This document shows, one piece after another, positions 45,748-53,493 of a stretch of DNA of 64,000 nt. The translations under genes were made by a program, and so were the position numbers. This stretch comes from Pseudomonas jinjuensis (GTDB lineage: Bacteria; Pseudomonadota; Gammaproteobacteria; Pseudomonadales; Pseudomonadaceae), in the NCBI RefSeq assembly GCF_900103845.1, contig NZ_FNIJ01000005.1, positions 186,001 through 250,000 on the forward strand, written 5' to 3'. Position 1 is the stretch's first letter. Each line of letters opens with the position of its first letter. Below the pieces are notes generated by a model that saw only the letters and a list, made by a program, of their open reading frames with translations, was not told the DNA's origin and made no database searches.

Positions 45748-47415
45748 GTGAACCAACCTGAATATGACTACATCGTGGTAGGTGCCGGCTCTGCCGGTTG
45801 TGCGCTGGCGGCCCGCCTGAGCGAGACCGAGAAGTTCAGTGTGTTGCTGCTGGAGGCCGGACCCAGCGACCGGCACTTTTGGATCCATTTGCCGATTGGC
45901 TACGGCAAGACCATGTTCAACCCGACATACAACTGGTCGTTTCACACCGAACCGGTGCCGGAGCTGGACAACCGACCGATCTACTGGCCGCGTGGAAAAA
46001 CCCTTGGAGGTTGCAGTTCGATCAACGGGCTCGTCTACATCCGCGGGCAGGCAGAGGATTACGATGCCTGGGAAAAACAGGGCAACCAGGGCTGGGGTTG
46101 GCGCCATGTGCTGCCTTACTTCAAGAAGATGGAATGCAATGAGCGTGGGGAAAGCGAATATCACGGCGGCAACGGCCCGTTGAGCGTTTCCGATCTTCGC
46201 GAACCTAACGAACTAGTCGATGCCTTCATCCGTGGCGCCGAGCAGATCGGCATCTCACGTAACGATGATTTCAACGGTGCCAAACAGGAGGGGGTTGGCT
46301 ACTTTCAACTGACCACTCGCAATGGATGGCGCTGTTCGGCGGCCAAGGCCTACCTGAAGCCAAATCGCGGTCGGAAGAACCTGGTGGTGGAAACCGACGC
46401 TCATGTCTGCAAGGTCATCATGCAGGGCAAGCGTGCCGTGGGCGTGGCCTACGAGCGGGCAGGCGTCGCGGTTACCGCTCGGGCGCGCAAGGAGGTGCTG
46501 CTATGTGCAGGCGCTCTGCAGACGCCGCAGTTGCTGCAACTCTCCGGCATCGGTCCGCGCGAGGTGCTGGAGCAGCACGGAATCGACGTAGTCCATGAGC
46601 TTCCTGGCGTCGGTCGCAACCTGCAGGATCATCTCCAGATTCGCATCATGTTCAAGTGCACCAAGCCCATTACCACCAATGACCAGTTGCGTTCGCTCTG
46701 GGGGCAGGCGCTGATCGGTATGAAGTGGGCATTCTTCCGGAAAGGACCGCTGGCGGTGGGCATCCAGCAAGGCTGCATGTTCGCCAGGACGAGGCCTGAA
46801 GAAGCAACACCGGATGTGCAGTTCCACTTTGGCACGCTCAGCGCCGACATGACGGCCGGGAAGCCACACAAATGGCCGGGTTTCACCATGTCGGTGTGCC
46901 AGCTGCGCCCAACCAGCCGTGGTGAATTGCGCATTCGCTCGAAGAATCCCAAGGATGCACCGCTGATTGAGCCTAACTATCTCGCCACTGAAGAGGATCG
47001 CCAGACCATGGTCCGTGGCTTCAAGTTGGCGCGCAAGCTGGCGGCGACCCCGGCCATGGCCGGTTATATCGCCGACGAGTACAACCCGGGCTCCTCGGTG
47101 CAGAGCGAGGAGGACATGCTCGCATTCGTTCGTCGCAACGGCTCCTCGATCTTCCACCCGGTGGGCACATGCAAGATGGGGCATGGTCCTGATGCAGTAG
47201 TCGATGATCGCTTGCGCGTGCATGGGATCGAAGGACTGCGGGTAGTGGACGCTTCGATCATGCCGACCCTGGTCTCCGGCAACACCAATGCCCCGGCGAT
47301 GATGATTGCTGAAAAGGCTGCGGACATGATCAAGGAAGATGCCCTCTGGCCGCAGGGTCGCCAAACGCAACAAATTCCTCAGTCTGCGGCCCAGAAACAT
47401 CACGCCTCGGTCTGA
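45748..47415 (+). CDS. GMC-family alcohol oxidoreductase
   Basis: A 555-residue FAD enzyme of the choline-dehydrogenase-like GMC family: N-terminal [15 protein letters not shown], signature [18 protein letters not shown], and C-terminal [10 protein letters not shown] active-site histidine region plus [17 protein letters not shown]. It oxidises a primary alcohol to an aldehyde, upstream of the ALDH in the pathway. GTG start at 45748 is supported by GGAG at 45737; the C-terminal tail is longer than usual. Confidence 0.88.
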   Translation: MNQPEYDYIVVGAGSAGCALAARLSETEKFSVLLLEAGPSDRHFWIHLPIGYGKTMFNPTYNWSFHTEPVPELDNRPIYWPRGKTLGGCSSINGLVYIRGQAEDYDAWEKQGNQGWGWRHVLPYFKKMECNERGESEYHGGNGPLSVSDLREPNELVDAFIRGAEQIGISRNDDFNGAKQEGVGYFQLTTRNGWRCSAAKAYLKPNRGRKNLVVETDAHVCKVIMQGKRAVGVAYERAGVAVTARARKEVLLCAGALQTPQLLQLSGIGPREVLEQHGIDVVHELPGVGRNLQDHLQIRIMFKCTKPITTNDQLRSLWGQALIGMKWAFFRKGPLAVGIQQGCMFARTRPEEATPDVQFHFGTLSADMTAGKPHKWPGFTMSVCQLRPTSRGELRIRSKNPKDAPLIEPNYLATEEDRQTMVRGFKLARKLAATPAMAGYIADEYNPGSSVQSEEDMLAFVRRNGSSIFHPVGTCKMGHGPDAVVDDRLRVHGIEGLRVVDASIMPTLVSGNTNAPAMMIAEKAADMIKEDALWPQGRQTQQIPQSAAQKHHASV

Positions 47416-47428
47416 GCCGAATCGCCAG

Positions 47429-47457
47429 AGCCCCGGCGGCATATGCCGTCGGGGCTT
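47429..47457 (+). terminator. terminator after the GMC gene
   Basis: AGCCCCGGCGGC-ATAT-GCCGTCGGGGCT forms a strong stem, followed by TTCC. It lies 13 bases past the stop and ends the ALDH-to-GMC operon. Confidence 0.7.
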
Positions 47458-47486
47458 CCGGCCTCATCGATTAATGGCAGGTATTC

Positions 47487-47891
47487 ATGACTGCGCAGCA
47501 GAAAGATCTCCCGCAACCCGCAACCCGCGGGCGCTTCTCGTCGCTGCTGCTATCCGGTGGCTGCGAGCCGGACCCACGTTTCACTCTGGCTAACGAGCGC
47601 ACCTTCCTGGCATGGATCCGTACCTCGCTTGCGCTGCTCGCTGGGGGCATTGCCGTAGAGGCGTTGAACCTGGAGTTGTTCGCCCCGGAAATGCGCAAAA
47701 TGCTGTCAATTTCGCTATTGGCGCTGGCCATGCTTATCAGCATGTCGGCCAGCATTCGCTGGCTGAATGTCGAACGCGCACTGCGCCACAAGGCTCCTTT
47801 GCCCTTGCCAGCTCTGGTGCCGCTGCTATCGCTGGGCGGTACGCTGGTCACGCTTGTGCTGATCGGCTTCCTCATCTTCCGCCAGGCCTGA
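47487..47891 (+). CDS. DUF202/YidH-like membrane protein
   Basis: A 134-residue protein with the DUF202 motif LANERTFLAWIRTSLALLAGG (shortened here) and three hydrophobic helices. Cytoplasmic-membrane protein of unknown function. Followed 4 bases later by a second DUF202 gene, a pairing like yidH-yidG. Confidence 0.8.
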   Translation: MTAQQKDLPQPATRGRFSSLLLSGGCEPDPRFTLANERTFLAWIRTSLALLAGGIAVEALNLELFAPEMRKMLSISLLALAMLISMSASIRWLNVERALRHKAPLPLPALVPLLSLGGTLVTLVLIGFLIFRQA

Positions 47892-47895
47892 CGGC

Positions 47896-48240
47896 ATGTC
47901 GGGCCGCAACAGTGGGCGCGCCGCACCTCTGCATTCAGACGACGGTCTCCAACCGGAGCGTACCTCTCTGGCATGGGGGAGAACGCTGTTGGCATTGGTG
48001 GTCACGGCGTGCTTCTTCCTGCGCTGGATGCACTCCCAGGGCTGGTTGGGTGCCGGATTGGCGATGGCCTGCTTACTGCTCGGAGTATTCGTCTGGGTGG
48101 CGCTGCGGTTGCGTTATCGCGCCGGGGCTGCCGGTATCCGGAATAACCGACTGGCTCCAGCGCTATCGTCCGTATTGCTGGTGGGGCTGGGCGTCACCAC
48201 GATGGCGGCACTGTCCATCTGGGCCGCTGTTCGTATCTGA
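47896..48240 (+). CDS. second DUF202/YidG-like membrane protein
   Basis: A 114-residue protein with ERTSLAWGRTLLALV and three to four hydrophobic helices, the DUF202 hallmark. Paired with the preceding gene. Function unknown; in this setting perhaps related to transport of the catabolic substrate. Confidence 0.8.
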   Translation: MSGRNSGRAAPLHSDDGLQPERTSLAWGRTLLALVVTACFFLRWMHSQGWLGAGLAMACLLLGVFVWVALRLRYRAGAAGIRNNRLAPALSSVLLVGLGVTTMAALSIWAAVRI

Positions 48241-48287
48241 ATGAACAATGGCCGGACAGCATGTTCGGTCCGTTTACCGAAAGTCGA

Positions 48288-48323
48288 GGGGGCGGTTGCC
48301 AAAGCACCGCCCCCTTTCCTTTT
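48288..48323 (+). terminator. strong rho-independent terminator
   Basis: GGGGGCGGT and ACCGCCCCC form a 9-bp perfect stem over a 9-base loop, followed by TTTCCTTTT. It separates the DUF202 pair from the convergent porin gene. Confidence 0.85.
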
Positions 48324-49566
48324 ACCAGAATGCCAGCTTGTAGCCGATGATCACGCGGTTTTCGTCTACGTCACGGGTCAGCCCGTCACTGGAGCGAAAC
48401 GTGATGTTACGCATCTGTATATACGCATTTTTCAGCGGGCCGCTCTGCACGGTGTAAAACAGTTCGCTGTCGCGCTCCCACTCCTTACCCTGTTCTCGTC
48501 CATTGACCAGGGCGTCCTGGCCATTGACGTAGCGTGTGGTGAAGGTCAGTCCGGGAATACCGAGAGCGGCAAAGTCATAGTCATAGCGCAATTGCCAGGA
48601 CTTCATATCTTCCTTGGTGAATGTTCCATAGAACGACAGGTTGACCACGAAGGGATCCTGGCCAACGAAAGGAAATTCACCATCACCGGAAATCTTCTGG
48701 TATGCGCCGCTGAACCGATGACCGCCCACGCTCAGGCTGACCATGCCGTTGAGGTTGTCGTTGTCGAAACGGCCCATCTTGGCGCTGCCATCGTCGCGGC
48801 TCTTGAAATAGCGCAGGTCGGTACGCAGACGCATTTGCTTGCTCAGCGGCCAGGTATGAACGAGGCCGACGAAGTGCTGGCTATAGATGTCTGCCAGTCC
48901 GCCATAGTAGTAACTGGCGGTAAGGTTTTCGTCGAGGTTGTAACTGCCGCCGGCAACATCCAGATGATCGCTTTCCACGCCGCCACGGTAATAGGTTATG
49001 CGATCGTTGCTGCTGGAGTTGCGTTGATCCGAATGGGTAAAACGCCCGACGTTGAGCGTCAGCCCGTCGATCTCCTGGGAGGTGAGCAACCCGCCGCTGT
49101 AGCTGGAAGGCAATAGGCGCCCATAGTTGTAAGTCAGTACGGGCAGGGTGGGGAACATGCTGCCTATACGCAGCACGCTATTCGACAGCTTGAACTTTGC
49201 GGTACCGCGCAGCTCGCTGAAATCATCGGCCGGAGTACCGTCTGTGCTTTGCGGAAGCGTGCCGTTATCGCCGCTGCGTCCACGGGCGGAGTCCAGCTTG
49301 ATCCCCAGGGCGCCGTAAGCGTCCAGGCCCACTCCAATGGGTGTGGCGGTGTAGCCGGACTCGAAACGTAGCAAAAAACCTTGGCTCCATTCGTTCTGCG
49401 GCTCACCGCCTCCGGTCTGGCGGTAATCACGGTTCATGTAGAAGTTTCGCAGTTCCAGACTGGCTGTGCTGTTTTCGATAAAGGCGGCTGAGACGTTACC
49501 GCTCAGGGCGAGACTCGACAGGCCGATCAGGGAGAAAGGCAGTGGACGTAACCGTAGATCAATCAT
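48322..49566 (-). CDS. OprD-family outer-membrane porin
   Basis: A 414-residue porin with a signal peptide (about 1-28, ending near VSA), beginning at the ATG of MIDLRLRPLPF. The mature part has alternating hydrophobic strands and ends in a C-terminal aromatic residue (GYKLAFW), as outer-membrane barrels do. OprD-family proteins take up aromatic acids or basic amino acids. Here it should bring the cluster's substrate across the outer membrane. The downstream TauE gene precedes it on the same strand. Confidence 0.87.
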   Translation of the reverse strand: MIDLRLRPLPFSLIGLSSLALSGNVSAAFIENSTASLELRNFYMNRDYRQTGGGEPQNEWSQGFLLRFESGYTATPIGVGLDAYGALGIKLDSARGRSGDNGTLPQSTDGTPADDFSELRGTAKFKLSNSVLRIGSMFPTLPVLTYNYGRLLPSSYSGGLLTSQEIDGLTLNVGRFTHSDQRNSSSNDRITYYRGGVESDHLDVAGGSYNLDENLTASYYYGGLADIYSQHFVGLVHTWPLSKQMRLRTDLRYFKSRDDGSAKMGRFDNDNLNGMVSLSVGGHRFSGAYQKISGDGEFPFVGQDPFVVNLSFYGTFTKEDMKSWQLRYDYDFAALGIPGLTFTTRYVNGQDALVNGREQGKEWERDSELFYTVQSGPLKNAYIQMRNITFRSSDGLTRDVDENRVIIGYKLAFW

Positions 49567-49598
49567 TGTTTTTATCTCTAGGGCAGACGTGGGCAAGC

Positions 49599-50441
49599 TC
49601 AAGGCAAAGGCTTGGGTTTTGGTGGTACGGCGGAAAGGGTTTTGCTCGGGTAGATGGCAGAAACAGGCGTGGGCGAGCCGTTGCCAGGCTCGGGTGCAAT
49701 TGCCGTGGCCGAAATGAAGCCGCCCATCACAACGAAGAGCGCAAAGGCGCCGCGGCGCATGGCGAGGTCTGAGAGTCGCGGTGGAAACCGAACGTAAAGC
49801 CAGCTGGCCAGCATGGCGGCAGGGATCGACAGGAGACCGAGCGACATCACTTCGGTATCCAGTTCGCCGTGCAGGGTCTGCATGATCAGGCGGACCAGGG
49901 ACATGGCCAGGGACAACGCGAGCAGGCTTGTGCGGATTGCCTGGATGGAAATGGGCTGGCGATAGTAGTGGTAGATCAAGGGAGGGCCGGGAATGCTGAA
50001 CATGCCCCCCATCAGTCCGCCCAAAACGCCCATCATGACGAAGCTGGCGGAGTTCGAACGCGTGTGGCTGGGACGCGGCTTGATGAAAAGGGCGATTCCG
50101 CCCACCACGATCAGTCCCCCCAGCAACAGTTGCAGCAAGGCGGTATTTTTTTCTTCCAGTTCGCCCAGCAGCCACAATCCCAGGAGCGTGCCAGGAAGCA
50201 GACCCAGGAGGCTCTTGAAGAACGAAACTCGATCGACATGCTGCCAGTGGCGTGCCAGCGCGATACCAATTCCAGGTACGGCGACGATGGTAATGGTGGT
50301 CGCCGCTATCGCCATGGAGGTGGCCTGGGTGAGGACCGCGATGGCTAATACGACGATACCCAGAGCGAAACCGGTGAATGCCTGCAGATAGCTACCGATG
50401 GCCACGGCGAGAAGAATTATGATGATTGCGCTGAGTTCCAT
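49599..50441 (-). CDS. TauE/SafE-family sulfite/anion exporter
   Basis: A 280-residue inner-membrane protein with about eight hydrophobic helices and the family's two-repeat layout (first repeat opening with IIIILLAVAIGSYLQAFTGF, second near GVLGGLMGGMFSIPGPP). TauE/SafE proteins export sulfite or sulfoacetate or import sulfonates. Together with the sulfatase it suggests a sulfur-containing substrate. Divergent from gntR; the palindrome at 50584 lies between them. Confidence 0.82.
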   Translation of the reverse strand: MELSAIIIILLAVAIGSYLQAFTGFALGIVVLAIAVLTQATSMAIAATTITIVAVPGIGIALARHWQHVDRVSFFKSLLGLLPGTLLGLWLLGELEEKNTALLQLLLGGLIVVGGIALFIKPRPSHTRSNSASFVMMGVLGGLMGGMFSIPGPPLIYHYYRQPISIQAIRTSLLALSLAMSLVRLIMQTLHGELDTEVMSLGLLSIPAAMLASWLYVRFPPRLSDLAMRRGAFALFVVMGGFISATAIAPEPGNGSPTPVSAIYPSKTLSAVPPKPKPLP

Positions 50442-50583
50442 GGAGCATCCTGATTAGGGTGAGGGCCAAGCATGTTCGACACGTCTGACTGTGCGGTCTG
50501 ATCTATCCGGAACAGGGGGACCCTCGGTGTCTGCGAGGCGGGTGCACTCCGCTGGGCGCCAGGAGGTAGTCATGATACGATAT

Positions 50584-50599
50584 AAAGCTATATAGCTTT
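50584..50599. promoter_or_regulatory. perfect 16-bp palindrome between TauE and gntR genes
   Basis: AAAGCTATATAGCTTT equals its own reverse complement. Related sites occur before the ALDH and MFS genes. Probable operator of the adjacent GntR regulator, controlling both divergent directions. Confidence 0.75.
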
Positions 50600-50628
50600 A
50601 GTCAATGCGTTGTTTGGGAGGACGAGGA

Positions 50629-51402
50629 ATGTCGGAACGAGAGGCGATCGATTTTTACGACCGCTACCGGCCACATGGCGTAATGGGGTTGCCCAAATAC
50701 GTGCAATTGCGGGAGGCCTTGCTGGCAGCAATCAACGATGGCTACTGGGGGCCCGGCATGCAGTTGCCCAATGAGTCCACCCTGGCCTCCATCACGCCTT
50801 TCAGTTTGGGAACGGTGCAGAAAGCACTGCGGGATCTGGTTGCTTCCAAAACGATCGTGCGCCGCCACGGGCATGGCACGTTCGTAGCTGAACGGGCGGT
50901 GCCAATGTTGTCGCCGATGCACCTGCGCTTCGAGGACGACGAAGGAAACATCTTCCCCATCTATGCTGCGGTGGTGGGGCAGGAGAGCGGGTTGGATGGC
51001 CAGCTATGGGCGGACAAGCTGGGTGCGGGTGTGCGTAGCGTCGTCAAGGTCGATAGGGTTTTTACGGTGGGCGAAGGGTTCCGCTGTTTCAGCCACTTCT
51101 TCATCGACGGTGATCGTTTCCCTGCGTTTGCCGAGCCCGAAATGCTTGATTTTGCTGGGGCAAACTTCAAAGCGCTGCTTTATGACCGCTATAACGTCCG
51201 CATCCATGAGCTGATTCAGAAGTTGCGCGTAGAGCAGTTTCCTGACGAGGTGTGCCGTCAGTTGGAGCTTGATGAAGGGACGGTTGGAGTCGTGCTCGAA
51301 TTCCATGCCATGAGCCACAGTGCACAGCCGATCTATTTCCAAGAGGCGTTTATCCCCCCCAATAGCTATCGGTTGCGCCTGGAGGCCAACCTGGAGTCGT
51401 GA
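50629..51402 (+). CDS. GntR/HutC-type transcriptional regulator
   Basis: A 257-residue regulator: winged helix at about 15-85 (LPNESTLASITPFSLGTVQKA) and a UTRA ligand-binding domain at about 95-250, the HutC subfamily. ATG with GGAGGACGAGGA upstream. Likely senses a pathway intermediate and represses the ALDH, MFS and its own promoters through the CTATATAG sites. Confidence 0.87.
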   Translation: MSEREAIDFYDRYRPHGVMGLPKYVQLREALLAAINDGYWGPGMQLPNESTLASITPFSLGTVQKALRDLVASKTIVRRHGHGTFVAERAVPMLSPMHLRFEDDEGNIFPIYAAVVGQESGLDGQLWADKLGAGVRSVVKVDRVFTVGEGFRCFSHFFIDGDRFPAFAEPEMLDFAGANFKALLYDRYNVRIHELIQKLRVEQFPDEVCRQLELDEGTVGVVLEFHAMSHSAQPIYFQEAFIPPNSYRLRLEANLES

Positions 51403-51429
51403 GCATCGCTGAGTCTTTCCTCAGCCAGT

Positions 51430-51454
51430 GGCCTGCTTTCATAAAGCAGGCCTT
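51430..51454 (+). terminator. terminator after gntR
   Basis: GGCCTGCTTT-CAT-AAAGCAGGCC is a perfect 10-bp stem with a 3-base loop, followed by TTC, 28 bases past the gntR stop. Symmetric enough to work in both directions. Confidence 0.7.
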
Positions 51455-51679
51455 CAGTCCGCCTGCGCTGTCCCTCAGCGCGCACCCGCCTGCGAGCACC
51501 AAGCAGGTCGCCAGTAGCTCAATCCTCTCCGCGTAGCGCCGGGCAAGACAGCCTGACGGCGCGCGTCTTCGTACCGCCATCGACATCTTCATCTGACGCG
51601 GCCCCTTTCGCAGCCTTTGGAGCCTTGATCCGGCTGGGGTCAAGTCATGTCCGCAAAACAGGTTTTACAGCATAGCTAT

Positions 51680-51695
51680 GGTGCTATATAGTTCT
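51680..51695. promoter_or_regulatory. third GntR operator-like site, before the MFS gene
   Basis: GGTGCTATATAGTTCT keeps the GCTATATAG core of the palindrome and matches 11 of 16 positions. It lies about 220 bases before the MFS start, so the promoter may be near here, with a long leader. Confidence 0.5.
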
Positions 51696-51911
51696 TGTGC
51701 GGTTGCATAAAACAACAACAATCAGCTGGAGCCCATGCGCCAGCGAGGAGAACACCATGCCTACGAATGCGTTCCATCCCGCGTGCCGTGCCTCATCGTC
51801 CTGTCCCAGGCCACCTGTTTGGCTTCCTTCCCCAGAGTCATCGGATTTCAGCCGATAGCACCCGACTTCCACATTCGCGATCGACGGTTTAAATATCCTC
51901 TGGGGTGAAAT

Positions 51912-53213
51912 ATGGCTCGACTTAAAAACACCAAAACGCAGGCATGGGTCATCACGCTCCTGCTTGCGGCATTCATGGTCATTAACTTCATGGACAAGGC
52001 GATTCTTGGCATCGTCGCCGTTCCACTGATGGCCGACCTGGGGCTTTCGCCTTCTGAGTTCGGCCTGATTGCCAGTAGCTTCTTCCTGCTGTTCTCGATA
52101 TCAGCCATCGGCTTTGGCCTCGTCGCCGACCGGGTATCATCGAAAAAGTTATTGCTGGTGTGTGCCGGAATCTGGGGGATTGCACAATTCCCCCTGGCCT
52201 TCATGGCCTCGGTACCGCTGCTTTACTTTTCGCGGATCTTGCTTGGAGCCGGGGAGGGGCCGGCTTATCCGTTGGCCCTGCATGCTTGCTACAAGTGGTT
52301 CCCCAACGACAAGCGCAACCTGCCATCGGCAGTGATCTTCCAAGGTGTCACCGCTGGCTTGCTGATTTCCGGACCGCTGCTGACCTTTGTGGTCGTGAAG
52401 TGGAGCTGGCACGCGGCGTTCTTCGTACTCGGCGTGGCCAGTCTGGTCTGGATGGCGCTATGGGCCTATTTCGGCGCCGAAGGGAAAGTCGTTGATAACG
52501 GCGCGGAGCGTGAAAAGGACGAAGTGCCGCGTTTGCCATATAGGCTGCTGATCACCGACCGAACCTTCCTGGCCAACATGTTGATGTACTGGACCACCTA
52601 CTGGATCTTCTCGGTGATGTTCACCTGGGTGCCGTCCTACATGCGCAAGGTGATGAACTACGACGCGACAGACGCCGGCTGGATGTTCATGGTGTTTACC
52701 GCCTTCAACGTCCCTATCGTGCTCGGTGGGTCGTGGATCTCTCAGAAGCTGATGAAAAAAGGATTCTCCTCTAAGTACGCAAGAGGCGGTCTGACCTCCT
52801 GTCTGGTTCTTCTCGGAGGAGTACTCATCCTCACGGCTGTCTATCTGGTCCAACAGCCGTTGCTGAAGGTCATCCTTCTGGCGATTGGTTGCAACCTGCC
52901 GCAAATCTCCTTCGTGCTGAGCTCGACGATCGTCGCCGAGATCATGCCGGGTGCCCAGCGCTCTTCGATGATGTCCATCAACAGCGCGCTCGCGACCACC
53001 GGTGGACTGTTCGCTCCGGCGTTGATGGGAGGGCTTATCCAGGGTGCCGCAACACCTGCGCTGGGTTACGACCAGGGATTCATGGTGGCAGGCCTGTTGT
53101 GCGTCGTGACCAGCTTCATCGGTTTTGCTTTCGTCAATCCTGAAGCGAGCAAAAACCGCTTTGTCCGTCTTGTCGAAATGAGACGGAGCCAACCTGCAAT
53201 CCTCGCCCGCTAA
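51912..53213 (+). CDS. MFS transporter, anion:cation symporter type
   Basis: A 433-residue transporter with 12 predicted membrane helices and the MFS loop motif GLVADRVSSKKLL after helix 2. Sequence style (NFMDKAILGIVAVPLM, GEGPAYPLALH) is that of the ACS family that imports phthalate, glucarate and other organic anions by proton symport. It would carry the substrate into the cytoplasm. Confidence 0.87.
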   Translation: MARLKNTKTQAWVITLLLAAFMVINFMDKAILGIVAVPLMADLGLSPSEFGLIASSFFLLFSISAIGFGLVADRVSSKKLLLVCAGIWGIAQFPLAFMASVPLLYFSRILLGAGEGPAYPLALHACYKWFPNDKRNLPSAVIFQGVTAGLLISGPLLTFVVVKWSWHAAFFVLGVASLVWMALWAYFGAEGKVVDNGAEREKDEVPRLPYRLLITDRTFLANMLMYWTTYWIFSVMFTWVPSYMRKVMNYDATDAGWMFMVFTAFNVPIVLGGSWISQKLMKKGFSSKYARGGLTSCLVLLGGVLILTAVYLVQQPLLKVILLAIGCNLPQISFVLSSTIVAEIMPGAQRSSMMSINSALATTGGLFAPALMGGLIQGAATPALGYDQGFMVAGLLCVVTSFIGFAFVNPEASKNRFVRLVEMRRSQPAILAR

Positions 53214-53222
53214 GTGGGATGT

Positions 53223-53246
53223 CAGTGGCGCCAAGAGGCGCCGCTG
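53223..53246 (+). terminator. hairpin after the MFS gene
   Basis: CAGTGGCGCC-AAGA-GGCGCCGCTG forms a 10-bp stem (one G-U), 9 bases after the stop, followed by ATTCACTTT. The remaining 53247-53493 should carry the promoter of the next gene; none is clear. Confidence 0.55.
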
Positions 53247-53493
53247 ATTCACTTTCAACCGTGTTCATGTGAGCCGGGCAAAGACCGGGAATACATACAA
53301 ACCACCTTGCTCAAGTCTGTTCCACTCCTGCGATTTCGCAGCGATTGGCTGGGACTTGCTCCCGTACATCTGCAAATCAAATTCCGGTTTGGCCGAGTCT
53401 GCCCTCGACGACAGTGCTTCGCTGGGTTGAGTCGGAACGGCGGCACTTTCTTGAAACCCCCACGTTTCCTACTTTAGTAATTCGGAGTTCACC

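Larger units (their letters stand above)
51403..51911. other. gntR-MFS intergenic region
   Basis: About 500 bases without a convincing gene. It holds a terminator (51430) and an operator-like site (51680); the rest, 51460-51670, shows nothing I can name. Confidence 0.55.
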
